Made by a program: the position numbers and the translations under genes
Notes under the pieces: generated by a model
Told to the model about the DNA's origin: nothing
Database searches by the model: none
What the model saw: only the letters and a program-made list of their open reading frames with translations
Shown here: positions 23,001-38,000 of the stretch, one piece after another
Position numbering within the stretch: the first letter of the stretch is position 1
Layout: each line of letters begins with the position of its first letter
Origin: Tubulanus polymorphus
Lineage: Eukaryota > Nemertea > Palaeonemertea > Tubulaniformes > Tubulanidae
Direction of reading: 5' to 3'
DNA length: 64,000 nucleotides
Assembly (NCBI RefSeq): GCF_964204645.1
Contig: NC_134033.1
Coordinates: 9,706,231-9,770,230, forward strand

Positions 23001-26000
23001 GATTATCCCTTTGATCTCGCTCCTCAAATACAATCATTCTGATAGAGAATTTTTCAATCTTGACTTTGTTATTGTGGGATTTCTCTCGTCATCATCATAC
23101 ACGGATATTGTGTATCTTCTCGTCTAAGCAATATGGATTGTAGATCATATTTGCTTATAAAATAGTACGTGAAATAATGCTGTAAATGATCTGAGAATAC
23201 AGATTTTGTTACTCTATTTAATTTTCATATATGTTAAAAATCTTCCATATCCCGGGAAAAGCGGACAATGGAATTTGCAATCCGCAGTGATGGATTTTAT
23301 TTCTACTTACTTTAATTTGTCATCCCATGGTTCCCCAGAATTTGCATAAACCAGCAGCTTCTTTTTCTTGTTGGCCTCTTGCAGTTCAAGCAGGCAATCA
23401 GTGACTGCATCCGGATGGGTACAGTTAACACCAACAGCCAAAATTTGATCAGAGCTTATTGCTGGATGAACAGCTTCAGATAATAATTCACCTCGACACG
23501 TAATACCCGAAGACTGTAACATAGAAGTTATATGTTGATTAAATGTAAAATTAAACCTACAAAGCAGTGATAATGGGCTTTCTGCATTCTCAAGCGATGT
23601 CAGAAATGCTGGTTGACGTATTCATGTGAAATATTTATATCATATATGGCATAGTTTCAGACCTGACCTGGTCTCACAATGGGATGTTCCAATAAGTACG
23701 TACGCATGGTCAAGGAAGGATCTCATTGTACAATGCGTACAAAATGCGTAACAAAGGTAGGGTCAATTTAGATTTAGTGTACATACATTATGGATAAAAG
23801 TCTAATTTAACACAGTGTCATGCCATAACTCAGTAAGACTCTAACTTTCACTTGGTTTGTATTGATTAAGTAATCGGAAAACAGTGAAATAAATATAGCA
23901 TTTATTTAAGCGTTCCATTGACTTCGTAATCTGGGTAACTTTGGTTTTACTCTATGCACGTGTGTTGTCTTGTGTTGTCTTGTGCGAAAGAAAATACCAT
24001 GTCGGAATTTAAAAAGTGCAGTTATAGAATACATGCAATTTGAGCTGTTTGCGCGAACGGTTACTCCTGCGAGCATTCTACTTATTCATCGCTTTGCCCG
24101 AGCTGTACATTCAGTGCGAGTGCGCGAGCTGTAGCGGATTTTGGGAAAAACCCACAATCACATATATTCATGATGAACTGTCATGCAGTAGGCCTATGGC
24201 ATTACATGTAATAATGAGATCGCCGGCAGATTGTCATAAAAAACAAGTTTTATTTTGATACTAGTTAAATGAAAAAAACGGCCCTAGACGTCTGCAACTA
24301 AAGCGCGGTTTTCATCATTTTTAACTTACACAGCTCCTTAATTGGAATCGTTTCTATGATAGCAAAAACAAACACAAGCTTATATGTTTTAATATCATGA
24401 TGCAAATTGTCGTGAATGGACATATATCAATTTGTCGGAATCAAGACTTCTTATTCATTCTTAAATGCGATTATTCAGCAAGTATCTTAGTTGTATAATC
24501 CTTGAAAGTAAACATCTTCGAATCATATTCAGATTTTATGTAAGGATTGCTGCCTGCGCACGGTAATACACTCCTCTTCGCGCACCGCACTCGAGCTGTT
24601 TGAGTATACAGGTTCTGCGAGCGTTATGAGAGCAATTAATATTCATATTTTAAATTTTTGATGAATACAATAATTCTGCAAGTAGCGTAGTTGTTAAATC
24701 ATTGAAAGTAAACATCTTCGAATGGTTTCAATTTTAGACTCTTTTTGTAACATTGCTGACTGCGCGATGCGCGTAGGCTTTCCACTTCACGCACTCGAGC
24801 TTCGAGAGAAGGTCATTGCGCTCGTGCTTGAGCGATTGAGGCTTTCACACTCGCAGTACCAGTTTGATCGCGCGAACCTGCGTCACGCAATCGAAAGACT
24901 TGCGCAAAACCGAATGCTCGCACGAATAACTCTTCGAGCAAAGCATCAAAACGATGACCATTTTATTGCTCAAAAGTGTGTATATATCCTACGGTACTTA
25001 CATATAGGACCAGTTAAACAAATGCGTACGTCATGCATACGGAAGGTAGGACCTCATATTTTTAGCTATTTCCATGCGTACAAACTTTGTGGACCATCCC
25101 AAAAACAATTCCTCATTGGATTCTTAAGGTGTAACCTTCACTTCTGTCCACATAGCAGTAAAACTATGGCCTACTTATCCAGGTCTGAAATAAAGTGACT
25201 CTGTTTGGGGCCCCATTTGCACCACGGACATCACCAAACTAGAGAGGGGTACAGAAGCACGCAGTATGATCAATAGCTTGTATCCATTCAAGCTGTACCC
25301 TAGTATGTGTGGACCAACTACTGTCTATGTAGTCCATACTATCTCTACAACCCCTTCAACGTGATATCCCGCTTTGCCAATTCTACAAAATTACCAACGA
25401 TTTGACCATGTCCGTCAAGAAACCAGACTTTCTACCACTAATTCAAGACAGATCACGCATCAAAGCCAAAACTAACCCAGATTTTTATAAAGTTATAAAA
25501 ATAATGTAATAATACAGCTAAAAAGCCTTTTATTTTGAAATAAGGAATATGACGAATGAGAGTATCAGAGCGCTTCACCAACAAGACTTTTTTTAGTACA
25601 ATGACGTAATCACATTGCAACATATAGCTTTGCGTATCACTTATCAAACACTATGACGTGATTTTTGGAACCTTCACATGAATTACTTATTAAGTGTTGT
25701 CGCATATTCATGTCGGGATGCGATAACGGCGTCATTCTAAACTATGCCATTGAGAATTCCAATGTCAGTGCAGCACCCATAACTTTTTTTTTCAATTTTT
25801 TGCTTTACTTAGCATGAAGGCTCTATTTATTACTTTTGAATTCTTATCGTACAAACCTTGGTAAGACTATCCCTGCTGCTGTCATCACTTTGATGTTTGC
25901 ATGAAAGCCCTTTATCCTGAAAAATTAGAACAATGCCGTGTACCTAGTAAGTAGAAAATTGTTGCAAACTATAAACAGCCAGGTTGTATTACCCTGCATG

Positions 26001-29000
26001 AAAAGGACAGCCAGGCTTTCATAGATGGGAATTCTTTCAGAAGTTTAACCAACGCAGCAGCCTCATTTGCGCATGGTATTGTTTCCAGGGCTAGAACATC
26101 AACCCCTGATTCTACAAGTACTTTCATGCGAGGTCTGTGCCAATCCATCAATTCCTGTAGAAAGGTTTATGAAGTAAATATATGGATACAACATGAATCC
26201 GCACTGGGATACTGAGGGAAGCGAGGATTCAGCAATTATCAACAAGGATCTCCAGTGGCACTAGGTTACCACACTTCAATTTCTTCTACGTTTTAATTAA
26301 ATTCGAGTCTACATTTCTGTTTGGTAAATCAATTTTCAAAATCTATACCTGATCTGAATGAGAACGGGAATCATATATCTATTTGATGACTTGTTTGATA
26401 AGTCCTGGATTTAACCCTTTCAACACCACATAGTGTCTCCACTGCTGTACCGGAGGGAATTTAGGGGTTTATAGGGGTATATTTGAAACTTCATAGAATA
26501 GTTACCAAGGTATCTGACACAGAAAATTTATATAGCATGTTGTTGATAACTTTTTGACCAACAATGTAGACATAAATAATTTGGATATAAGTGAACTTGA
26601 GGTCAAGGTCACATACTCCAAGATGGCCGCCATGAAAAAAATTCATGAAAAAGTTTCAGATAAACTGCTCTGTCTCCCAGCAAAATGCACTGATCTATTC
26701 AATTCCACCTGAAATTGTATGCCATATTTCCTTACTTTATGTAGTAAAAATTTCAAAGCAATAGAACTAAAAAATGTATTTTTTCCACTCATTTACCAAC
26801 TTCTCCACCGATATGTCGGAAGGCCGGATGTAAGGGGTTTCATTGGGGTATAATTTCAGGCCTCAGAAAACTGTTACCTATGTATTTGACACTGATACAT
26901 TGTACACCATGGAGTTGATAACCATTGGGCTTACATATAAGACAAATTATTTGGATATATGTGACCTTGAGGATGGACAAATTCTGGTTCTTCATTATTG
27001 TAATTGGTGTCCATTGCCATGACAACCGTATCAACAGGGTCTAAAAAAATGTCACTGATTTCATTTTCATCATCAAAATCATAGCCGGCACTATAAACCT
27101 ATTTTCTGACTAAGTCTCACCATCTGAACTGCTGCTGTCATATTCCTAGTCACTCTCAATTTGTTCACTACCAAATTCCAAGTCACCAGCATCACTGTCA
27201 AATACGAGCTGCTGAACCGTTTCATCCAGCCAAATTGTTTTTTCCTGGCTGTTGCCATCTTGGATTTTATGCAGATGGCAGCACCAGCTGATACTGATAG
27301 TTATGCCCTTCTAGAAGAAGGGTTAAGTGATACCGTTTCACATACGGTACGGGTATGCTAGCTTGCCAATTTGTACCGTATGCCATACGGTAGTGGTATT
27401 GCAAGGGTTAAAGGCCTTAAAGGCATAAGGTGTTGCCAATACCCCATTGTGTCAATCATCATCTGTTTCTATCATCATCTGTTTCTAACTAGCCTATTGC
27501 TTGGATGTCCAAAGAGAATCTTCATCTAAAATGTTCGACTTGTTGACCAATTGAAATGTGTGAGCGAATAGCATTTCACTTGAGGTCCATGGAACTTTAT
27601 AACCTTTGTGTGTTGTAATATCCAACTAGTGCTAATGATGGAATCCATCATCGACTGATGTTAACAAGCCCGAGATGAAGGAACTATGACAACTATGAAG
27701 GAACAGAATATATAAATGATCTTCGGCTGCAGTGTTAGTGGTAAGGCAAAACAACAGCATTGTTAAAGAATTAACCCTACCGATTGAACTTATAGTGTAC
27801 TGGACCCATAAACAGTGTGTCCTTCAGTATATCACCTACTGCCATGAATCCTGGTGATGACGCATCTTGAGGTATATCTACATTCATACATGTTGACATT
27901 CTGAAAGCTAGGTTTTCCGGTCTGGACCTTCTGTATTCTTAAGAGGTTTATTGGCACGAAGTTTTCACTCAAAAAGAATTATTTGTAGATGACCACAAAA
28001 TGAAATCAACTAGGGGCGGATCCAGACCGTATTAGCCGTATTGCCCAATACGGTCTAGAATTGTTAAGTGCCCTTCGAAATTTCACCGGCAATATTTTTG
28101 ACGGCATTATTTCAGCAACCGCTAATTCCGTGTCCGTAATCCGGGCATAATTATAAAATTAATCGGTAAATACTGCTGCCAAGAAAGTGAGGAGAGATAA
28201 TCATATTTGTAAAGCCTTTAATCATGATAAATTAAATAGGGCACTTTCCTTTTGCAAGGGGCACTCATGCTTTAGATGAGGGCACCTTGTCCTTGCCTTT
28301 TCAGGGAGGGCTAAAGGGGCACTCGTACTTTAGAAGAGGGCACTATACGCGGAAAATGTTTGAAGAAAAGGGCACTTTTTTGCCTAATTTTTAAAATTTT
28401 AGGGGCACTTTTGGTTTGGAAGATGGCACACGACATGAGGATAAATGTGAAGACGAGGCAATTTTTGCCGATTGTTAACAATGAAGGGGCACTTAGCCGT
28501 ATTCTGTATAATTGTTAAGGGGCACTTTTAAAGATTATAGGGGCACTAGGCGAAGTTGGCGACAACCATTCTTTCATGGGTTCGCCAGCTTCATTTTTCA
28601 TCCGCATCTGTTGAAATCTTGTCTCGAATTCGTTTATTCTGGATTGCTCTGCTAGCCTCTAGAAGCCCTCCAAAAGCCTTTAAATGGTACCATATTTTCA
28701 AAATTTTCTGGGGGTGGGCCCCCGGACCCCCCTTTAAGGACTTCGCGCCTTCGACGCTCGCATTGACCTAGATACTGTGTGTGCCCTAAGATCAGAAAGG
28801 TGCCCTTCAATTTCCTTCCAATACTGTCTACCCATCCCCCTGGATCCGCCCCTGTCTACAGTCATGGCTGTTGTGGACAGTGAAAGCAACATCTCTGATC
28901 CGATTGTAAGGTTCAGCATTACAGGTCATGGTCAACTAAGTTGAAACATGCAATGGCTCTCATCCGCATTGGTTTGGAGAATTTCAAATCTCCAGTCTAG

Positions 29001-32000
29001 GGCTTGTTAACATCAGTCGATGATGGACTCCATCTGTCTTGCCAGAGTACTAACAACACTCAATGCTCTTTGCACAAACGTATCTGGCAAAAAAATTTGC
29101 ATGAACTATCCAAAACCTTTTTCGCAGTTCGGATATCATGGTCTTGTGACTAACGACAATATGCATGTGTCTAGGGAGTAGATTACAGCTTAGGATTTTT
29201 GGCACAATTACTTGATGTCTTACCGTGTCCTGTAAGCATGCTTACCGGACAATCAAGCCGTCCACCAACTCTCAGTACATGATAGGGTCCAATCGATACA
29301 ACATACTGGATTCCTCAAGACGCTTTCCTCATTTTTAACACCGTAACCTCATCTTTGAAACATTGCCTCTGTTGACACACTATGAGTACGAGCTTTTTCA
29401 TTCCAGTGATTGAATTCTTACTGGCGAGACAGAAACACTGAAGATGGCTAGCGTACCAGCGGAATGCTGGAAGTGCTGGATACTAAAACCAGAAAGAAAC
29501 TTTCCATGATGGGTTTCAGTATTGACTTTATAACTTGAAAAGTAAATGAAAGTAACTGTGTTGATGCGATGCATGTTTTAATAATTGATATCCATACTAT
29601 CAAGGCCACTGGATACAGTCTGCTCTCGGCACAATCACCAATAACCCATGACATGCAGTGCATGGGGTACAAGCTTCATATCCATGACTCAACATGAGTG
29701 TTTTGAAGCTGTTCACGAACTGAACCTTAAGGCCTACTGCTAGCTGTACACTGAGGGCCTATGGCTAGTCTAACGATTGACCAAGTGGAACAGGGAAACA
29801 ATATTCACCAGTGGAAGATCGACAGTTACGCAAGATTAATTATGGGCATTTTGGATTTGAAAAATTTTGATCCTGTGAGACAATGACATTAAACAACTGA
29901 AACTTTAGTAAAAACTAGCTAAGATTAGGGGCAGTAACAAAATCAGAAGCTGAGGGAGTTTATCAAATTTCAGGGCAGTACATAATAATCCTGAACTCTG
30001 TTTATTGGGTCTGCGGTAAAATGCTCTTGTTCATATTCTTTTGTAATTAAGTATTAATGAACTTTTAAATCGTAGTATTTCCTAGTAAAGGATTTTCCAG
30101 GTTCTAGGTGCCATTTTCTGACGGTCCCTAGAAAATAGCTTGACCCGCAAAAATAGAATTTGTCACCTTTTTAATGATATAAAATCTAATATAAAATTAA
30201 TTTAATTTTTGTCGCAAAAGAGGGATAGACGACAATAAATTGCGCTATAAATATGAATAAATTTACCTTAAGATTGTATCTACATACACACCAAGTAAAA
30301 AAGTGCGGGATTTTTTACCCAACTTTATAAAAGGAATTTTTTTTTCTTGGGCCTTTTGTAACCTACTTTTATCTCTATGCCACTGTGAACCTATGTTCAT
30401 TGTTGTCCAGCCTCAGACGGACCCAAATTAAAGGTTCTAGATTGAATGTGCTTATGCAATTTAAGATTTAGCTTGACATTCCTCTTTTATTTTTCAGCGA
30501 AAAACACTGAGCATTCATCTGCCAATTTGATGAAGGAGATTGAACTGAATAAACAGTGTTGCAAAAGAGCCGCCGATGAGCAAATACCACTCCATCAAAT
30601 ATTTGACGAGGAAGCCAGGCGATCAGAAGTTGGGGCAAATGTTAGTTTCGTCGCTATCGAAAGCTCTATGTACAAGCGTAGACGGATGAACAGTATCCGG
30701 GAGCAATAGAAGCCAGTGGATACAGCGCAGCCGCTGATGGTTCTCCATTTTATTGTGGAGTTGTCAGAACCCCAGATGGAATGGAAATTGTTTTTGCAAC
30801 TGATACGCAAATTCAATTACTAGTGGGGCGAGAAACAGCGCACATGGACGCGACGTTAAACACAATACCGGCACAGTTTTACCAGTTATTCACCGTCTTC
30901 GTGACAATTTCCGGCTATGTTTTTCCTGCAGTCTGCTACATTCAACCCATTGTGCGTGATGGCTGATTTCGAAGAGGCACCAGCAACAGCCATTCGTATT
31001 GTTTATCCAGACGTAAATGTATCTGGATGCTGGTTTCATTTTGCACAAGCAATATTCCACCGTGTACAGAAACTGGGACTGCAGGACTTATACCGTGATA
31101 TAAACAGTCCAGTACGTGTTCTCGTGATGAAGACCACTACTTCCAGCTGAGAATATTGAGGAGGGACATAGTCTAATACGCGCCGAAAATACAGTTAGAC
31201 GATTAAGATCATTCTTTCGCTATGTGGCCCAATTTTGGATGGTGAGAATTGGGCCAGAAGGAATATCTGTGCATGGTTATCCGGACAGAACCAATAATGG
31301 TGTTGAAAGTTTTCACGCACAACTGAAGTCCCGCTTTGGGGTTCATCCAAATATTTGGATGTTTCTCAAACATCTCGGAAAACTAGCTGAAGATGTTATC
31401 AACGAAACAAACCGACTTCAACGTGGGCTCGAAATACGGCGAAGAAAAAAAGTAGTTGCTAACGACACTGCGTTGAAATCATGTACCAGGCGACTACGAG
31501 AAAATAACTATAGCGTTGCAGAATTTCTGAATGCAGCACGCCATCATATCGGGAAATATGCGAATGAAAAATTGCGAAACTACGACGATGATGATGACGA
31601 TGATGTTGATGATGACATTGATGCAGATGATGAAGATGAGCAACTAGTTCACGATGAAAATGATGAGCTGCCCGATTTGCCGGGACAGCAACCAGACGTA
31701 GAAGTCGCTGGTGTATTACCCCGTGCCAATGAAGCTGCTGCTAACAACTGCATAATTTGTCTGGAAGGGGCTGGAGCACAGATTGCATTGGTAACATGCG
31801 GGCACACCGCATTTTGTCGAGAATGTGCTGATGAACTGGTACGCAGTCGGGAGCGATGTTCTGTTTGCCGAGCTGATATCATGGTGGTCATTCAACTGTA
31901 CTGATTTTTGGAAAAAAAACTAAGTGTAATGTCACTTGTTAGATCTTGTCTAATCTGTATATATCTTATTTTTTACGTTGTTCAAATCGTATTTTAAAAC

Positions 32001-35000
32001 TTTCAACTAGTGCTGCGTTTGACATTGTAAAATAAAATTAAAATATGATTATTGGAAATGAATTGCATGAACTACATAAATTAGGTCCAAAACAGGGCAA
32101 ATTTCATGGGAAAATAGCACAGTTACAATTATAGTACTGTCGACACAGAGCTATAGGATATAATTCAGTTATTTCTTTGTTCTGTTTGAATATTGTCAAA
32201 TTTCAATATGATATTAAACCAAAAAACCTTTGAAAATGATTGTGATAAAAACACGACAGAGGACTAAATAACTCTTAAGTTGCCAAAAAAAACAAGAAAT
32301 TGATTTTCACATAAGAAGAATCATTGTCAAATAGGTCACAGTGAATAAAGATTCTATTATTTTCCTGTTGTGCTATTTCCACATTCCAGGAAGTGATGCT
32401 GAAACCGTACAACATGAAACAGCACATCATAGAAAATAACCAACATGAATTTGATAGAATAATCACATTTGGAAATAGACAAACATGGAAATTGACCAAC
32501 ATGGAAAATAATAGATTACTATCAATTTCCATGATGGTCAATTTCTGAATGTGACTATTCTAACAAATTCCAGTACTGGATTTTTCTATCTTATTCCAAG
32601 GTTTTCATTGATGCTAATTTCCATGTTGTACATTTTCCAGACGTGAAAATTCTATTTAAGTCCAACACTGGATTTTTAGGACAATTTCATGTCGGACAAT
32701 TTCCGTGTTGTGTATTTTCATGTTGTACTTTGTCTACGATTGGTTTCTTCCATGTTGTACTAATTCCAGCTGATGGATATAGCTTCTCACAAAATTTGAA
32801 AGCAAGTGGTCATGAGACACCTCATAACGCAGAAAAACTTAAAATTTACAGTCTTACTTAACTTCACACTACCTTTTCTGTCATATTATCGGCGAAAGTA
32901 CCAGTATATTCTGAGCCATCTAAAAGCATAGCACCAAACGATCCAACAGACCCAGCTACCAGTGGTTTCATTCCTATAACAAAGACAATTCTTTACTAAA
33001 TTCAACAGCATTTTCAAATAATTTGCCTGATTTTCCTTCAGCTGTCCAGTTCACATCTAACCCAGATATGATTTCGTTCAGCAACTTACTGTCAGCAGAA
33101 TGGTCTAAACTTTTCCAATATTCTTCAACGGCATCTCGAGCGATTGACACACCAGTTTGTATCACACGTATTGCCTCCAATTCAGTCACACCCATAACCT
33201 TCTTTAAAAATTCAACGTTTATCTGGTATGTATTTGTTTCTATAATGTCTGCACCAGCATGTAAAAAGCTATAAAAAAGCAAACCTCATTAGCGAACTAT
33301 ATTTGATAAATTTCGATTACCCTAATGCTGCAAAATCAGAACTGTGTACTTAATATGAGCTTGTTTCACAATATCTGGTTTGGAAATCAACAAACGTGCA
33401 CCCCACAATTCATCATCCTAAAGGTAGAAATAAATTGAATATTTTGAATTCATTGCCACTAGAAAAAAGTAATGTTGTAGGACATAGTTGAACAAGAGGC
33501 CCATGGGCTTTGAATCATTGGTAGATTACACTGTGGTAAGGTAATAAGTGGTAAATGTTTTACATCTGTCGGCAAATGTTCTACGACAATGTTGATTCGG
33601 AGTACCACAGACTTAAGGTCTTAATGTACGATTTTCATCTATGCTGAATATGAATTTCATTTTTCAGCCAAACAATTTAGCCACGTTATTTCTATTGTAA
33701 AATCAATTCGATTCTGTTAAAGATGAAACTAGTTTATTCTGATGTTTTCCATCATGTCCCAGCCAAGATATTTATATCAATCAAGATTTGGATACAAAAA
33801 CCATTTTAACAGAACATTTTCGGCACCTTCGCCTACAAGATTCGTATCAACGACGTAGGCCTACAACTGCAAGGGCAATCTCTACTGACTGCAGCTTTTC
33901 TTGCATCAAGTGTTAGGCCCTATCCCTGAATAATGAAAACAAAAACATAACAATTTTTCTGAATGCAAAATCGGCCTCATGCATAATAGGTAGAACAACC
34001 GGACAAACGTACGCATCAAAATGTTGCACAGAGAGCTGGTGTCACTGAGGCTGGCTGATTGTTTGTCTTTTTGTTTGGCTTTATGTTGTTTGAATCTTGG
34101 TTTCCCTATTGGATTGTTCATTTTACCTCACGATGGGTGTCGCGAGTGAGAGTGACTTGATGGTGCTGCCATCTGTTATAATTCTAACTCAATCTATGGG
34201 AAGTAACTAGATGGTGCTGCCATCTGGTGTTATTCTAAAAATGTATTGAAATTCTAAAATCTTATATCTTAGGTTGCTGAATAAAAACATTGTGATTGAC
34301 ATCAACAATTTAGTTATGTCTTTTTGGTATGAAATCTAGACAACAGGACGGCCTTTGAAATGTTGCTTGCACTCTCTGTAAGCAGCCAGTGCCAGTAGGA
34401 CTCGAACCCACTTGGACTTTTTTTGCACGGATACTGCAACTGCATCATGCCTTATCTCACTGAGCTATCGAGGCCGCTCGATTCAAATCCAAAAAGCTAC
34501 AGCGGCTGAAAATAACCATAGCCATATTGAAATTTACAACAAACAACAGTAATTTTAATCACTGTTGAAGTTAGCGTTCAATGCATGGAAAAGATAAAAG
34601 ATAATAAAAGTTATTTTTCCCAGCGTGCATTACAAAGTGAATCTATCTGTAGAGTGCGTAAGGGGCTGCTACCGCGTCATCTTTCTACCCTCCTTACGCA
34701 TCATCTTTCTACCCTCCTTACCCATCATCTCTCTACCCTCCTCACGCATGACCTCTCTACCCTCCTTACGCATCATCTCTACCCTCCTTATGCATGACCT
34801 CTCTACCCTCCTTATGCATGACCTCTCCACCCTCCTAACGCATCATCTCTTTACCCTCCTTACGCATGACCTCTCTACCCTCCTTACGCATGACCTCTCT
34901 ACCCTCCTTACGCATCATCTCTCTACCCTCCTTACGCATGACCTCTCTACCCTCCTTACGCATCATCTCTCTACCCTCCTCACCCATGACCTCTCTAACC

Positions 35001-38000
35001 TCCTTATGCATGACCTCTCTACCCTCCTAACGCATCACTCTCTACCCTCCTAACGCATGACCTCTCTACCCTCCTTACGCATGACCTCTCTATCCTCCTT
35101 ATGCATCATCTCTCTACCCTCCTTACGCATCACCTCTCTATCCTCCTAACGCATCACTCTCTACCCTCCTTACGCATGACCTCTCTACCCTCCTTACGCA
35201 TGACCTCTCTATCCTCCTAACGCATCACTCTCTACCCTCCTTAACGCATGACCTCTCTACCCTCCTTACGCATGACCTCTCTATCCTCCTTACCCATCAT
35301 CTCTCTACCCTCCATACGCATCATCTCTCTACCCTCTTAACGCATCACTCTCTACCCTCCTAACGCATGACCTCTCTACCCTCCTTACGCATGACCTCTC
35401 TATCCTCCTTACGCATCATCTCTCTACCCTCCTAACGCATCACTCTCTACCCTACAAACGCATGACCTCTCTACCCTCCTTACGCATGACCTCTCTATCC
35501 TCCTTACGCATCATCTCTCTACCCTCCTTATGCATCATCTCTCTACCCTCCTTACCCATCATCTCTCTACCCTCCTTACGCATCACCTTTCTACCCTCCT
35601 TACGCATGACCTCTCTACCGTCCTTAAGCATGACCTCTCTACCCTCCTTACGCATCATCTCTCTACCCTCGTTACGCATGACCTCTCTATCCTCCCTACG
35701 CATGACCTCTCTACCCTCCATATGCATCATCTCTAATCCGCCCCGCATGATCTCTGCCCCTCTTATGCATGAATGATCTCTACCCCCTTAAGCATGATAT
35801 CTCTACCCCTCTTACACATCGTCTCTACCGGCTTACACATGGCCTCTTCACCCCCTTGCACATTGAAATTGGAGTACATTTGAAGTTTCATTGATTTTCA
35901 GGGCGTTTTACCCGCACAAAATGTCGTTGAAGCCAGGCCAGATATCGAAGAACCTGCTCTTATCAACCAGGTGGAGCCTGCAGCAGAATTACAGCCCGCT
36001 ATGGCAATGGAGCCTGCTCGTGTGTTTGCGCCTGCCCAGAAATTTCCTGCTCATAATTTACCAGTAACCATTTTTAGCTTAATTCAGCTTGATAATTAAA
36101 AAACTTGTTTAGGGTATTTTTTAATTTTTGTCTCTATTACGGTACACATTTTCTTTTAGGATGCTAACAGATTGCTGAACGCCACTACCGCAAGCACCGT
36201 TCGTCGGCTTGCTGGAAAGGTCAAATCAGCTGGCTGTATGGCGTGCCAGCTGATGGATGCCCTCTTCCAGCAAGAAGAAATGCAAGGCAAGACTTTAACA
36301 GGGAGCAGAGTTGCCACTTATGTGAAGCTAAAAATCCGGAAAATAAGTCGGGGTCTGAGGGCCCTCCCCCAAAAAAATTTTTGAAATTAGAACGCCAGGA
36401 GATGCGTTCTGGCGCAATACGCGTTATAGGCCTCACTTTCATTACCGCCTATAGATCTTTTTTTCAAATAGCGATTGGTTCCGTCAAATACACCGCATAT
36501 ATAAACCAGAGAGCCAAAAAACAAACGAAGCGTCAGTCAATTTCGATCGTCGCGTCATCTTGGTTTAATCATAGAACTATGTTCTATGGTTTAATCGTGT
36601 ACTGCAGGGTTGTTGCCACTACGTGGCAGCACAATACGGCTTTTTCGAACCCACTACGGAGCCGTCACGTTTTGATGTTTAGGGTCGAATCCCGAATTGA
36701 TTTTATTTTTTTCGCGAAGTTTTCTTTTGTGGTTATATGACTTCTCCCGAAAATCCGGAAATGAAATTGGATTTTTTTAAAATCCGGAATTCCGGAGAAA
36801 TCCGGAGAAGTGGCAACACTGAGGGAGGGATGGTATTACAATGGAGGTCGACCCAGCGAGACAGATAGATTTCAAGCGAATCAATCTTATGATGAGTAAG
36901 TAATTCCTGGATGTTTTTAAACAGTAATTGTGCCTGGAAAGTGATGCTAAAATCTAGTTTTATCTCTTTTTAGGGTACGTTAAAAAAGAGATTCCGGAAG
37001 CTAGTATTTCCGACATAAAAGTTGCAATGCGTCAGAAATTGAAGAAGCTTCGGGCTTGAGATTATAGCATGGATTAGCTATGTGTTAACTATCTATATCT
37101 TACATATTAAAATCATAAAGATAACTTTTAAGTGTGTCTTGGTCTTCTGAGGTAAATTGGAGTTGGATATTTTTTTCAAGGTGAGCCAGGATTGGAATTC
37201 AGTATATTTTCAGACAGGAATTAGATGCGGCTGGACCTCTAATAGCTGAAATTGCTAATAACAGAATATAGACAGACAGTGTATCTAGGATGAAGTACAC
37301 GTTTAAGACACGTGTATTTAGGATGAAGGACCAGTGTATTTAGGATGAAGTACACGTGTAAGACACGTGTATCTGGGATGGACACATGTATTTTGATAAA
37401 GTAGCCTACACGTGTATTTAGAATGAAGTACACGGGTAAAATTGGGCAAATTTTACACGTGTACTTAAAATACATGTGTATTTTCATTTATTATTACGCG
37501 TGTACAATTTTTGCTAGGGTATTAACGAAATTACGGACCAAAACGTCGCAAGGAGAGCAGGTGTGACAGACAGTAGTGTGACAGATAGGCCTAGTAGACT
37601 ATAGCCTAAAAGGAGGACCGGTAAAAGTGCAGATCTGCACCTCTCCGCGTAAACGGTTCAATCAATTAGGCCTACATTAAATATCATTGTTTCAGATTCA
37701 AAATGTCATCAGCAATCGGTCATCCTTATTACCGAGATGATGTATTTTACCGAGATGAACCGAGATCAACCATGATGAAATTAAATATAACATATTTATT
37801 TATTCCATATCGATTTTAACCATTGAAATCATATTATATCAGTAATAAATGCCTGCTGGGTTCATATTTTACATATTTTGTCGGATATTTTTGGAAAAAT
37901 AACTTTTAACTTTACCGAGATGAGATCGTCGATCAATCAAATTCAATGAAATTTTATTGCTAACCGAGTTTACGTTTTCGAAGTGGCTACTCGTACGGAC

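Noticed and set aside
24722-25198. 158-codon plus-strand open frame
   Set aside because: It spans internal repeats of a TIR element and the element end, and has no motif.
32974-33089. Apparent frameshift and stop at the end of methyltransferase exon 3
   Set aside because: A GTAAGT donor at 33089 and a TTATAG acceptor at 32974 define a 116-bp intron that restores the frame; no damage is needed.
34585-35776. Long open frames on both strands rich in Ser-Thr-Leu or Glu-Val-Met-Arg
   Set aside because: They are produced by the 24-bp tandem repeat and show no start context or domain.
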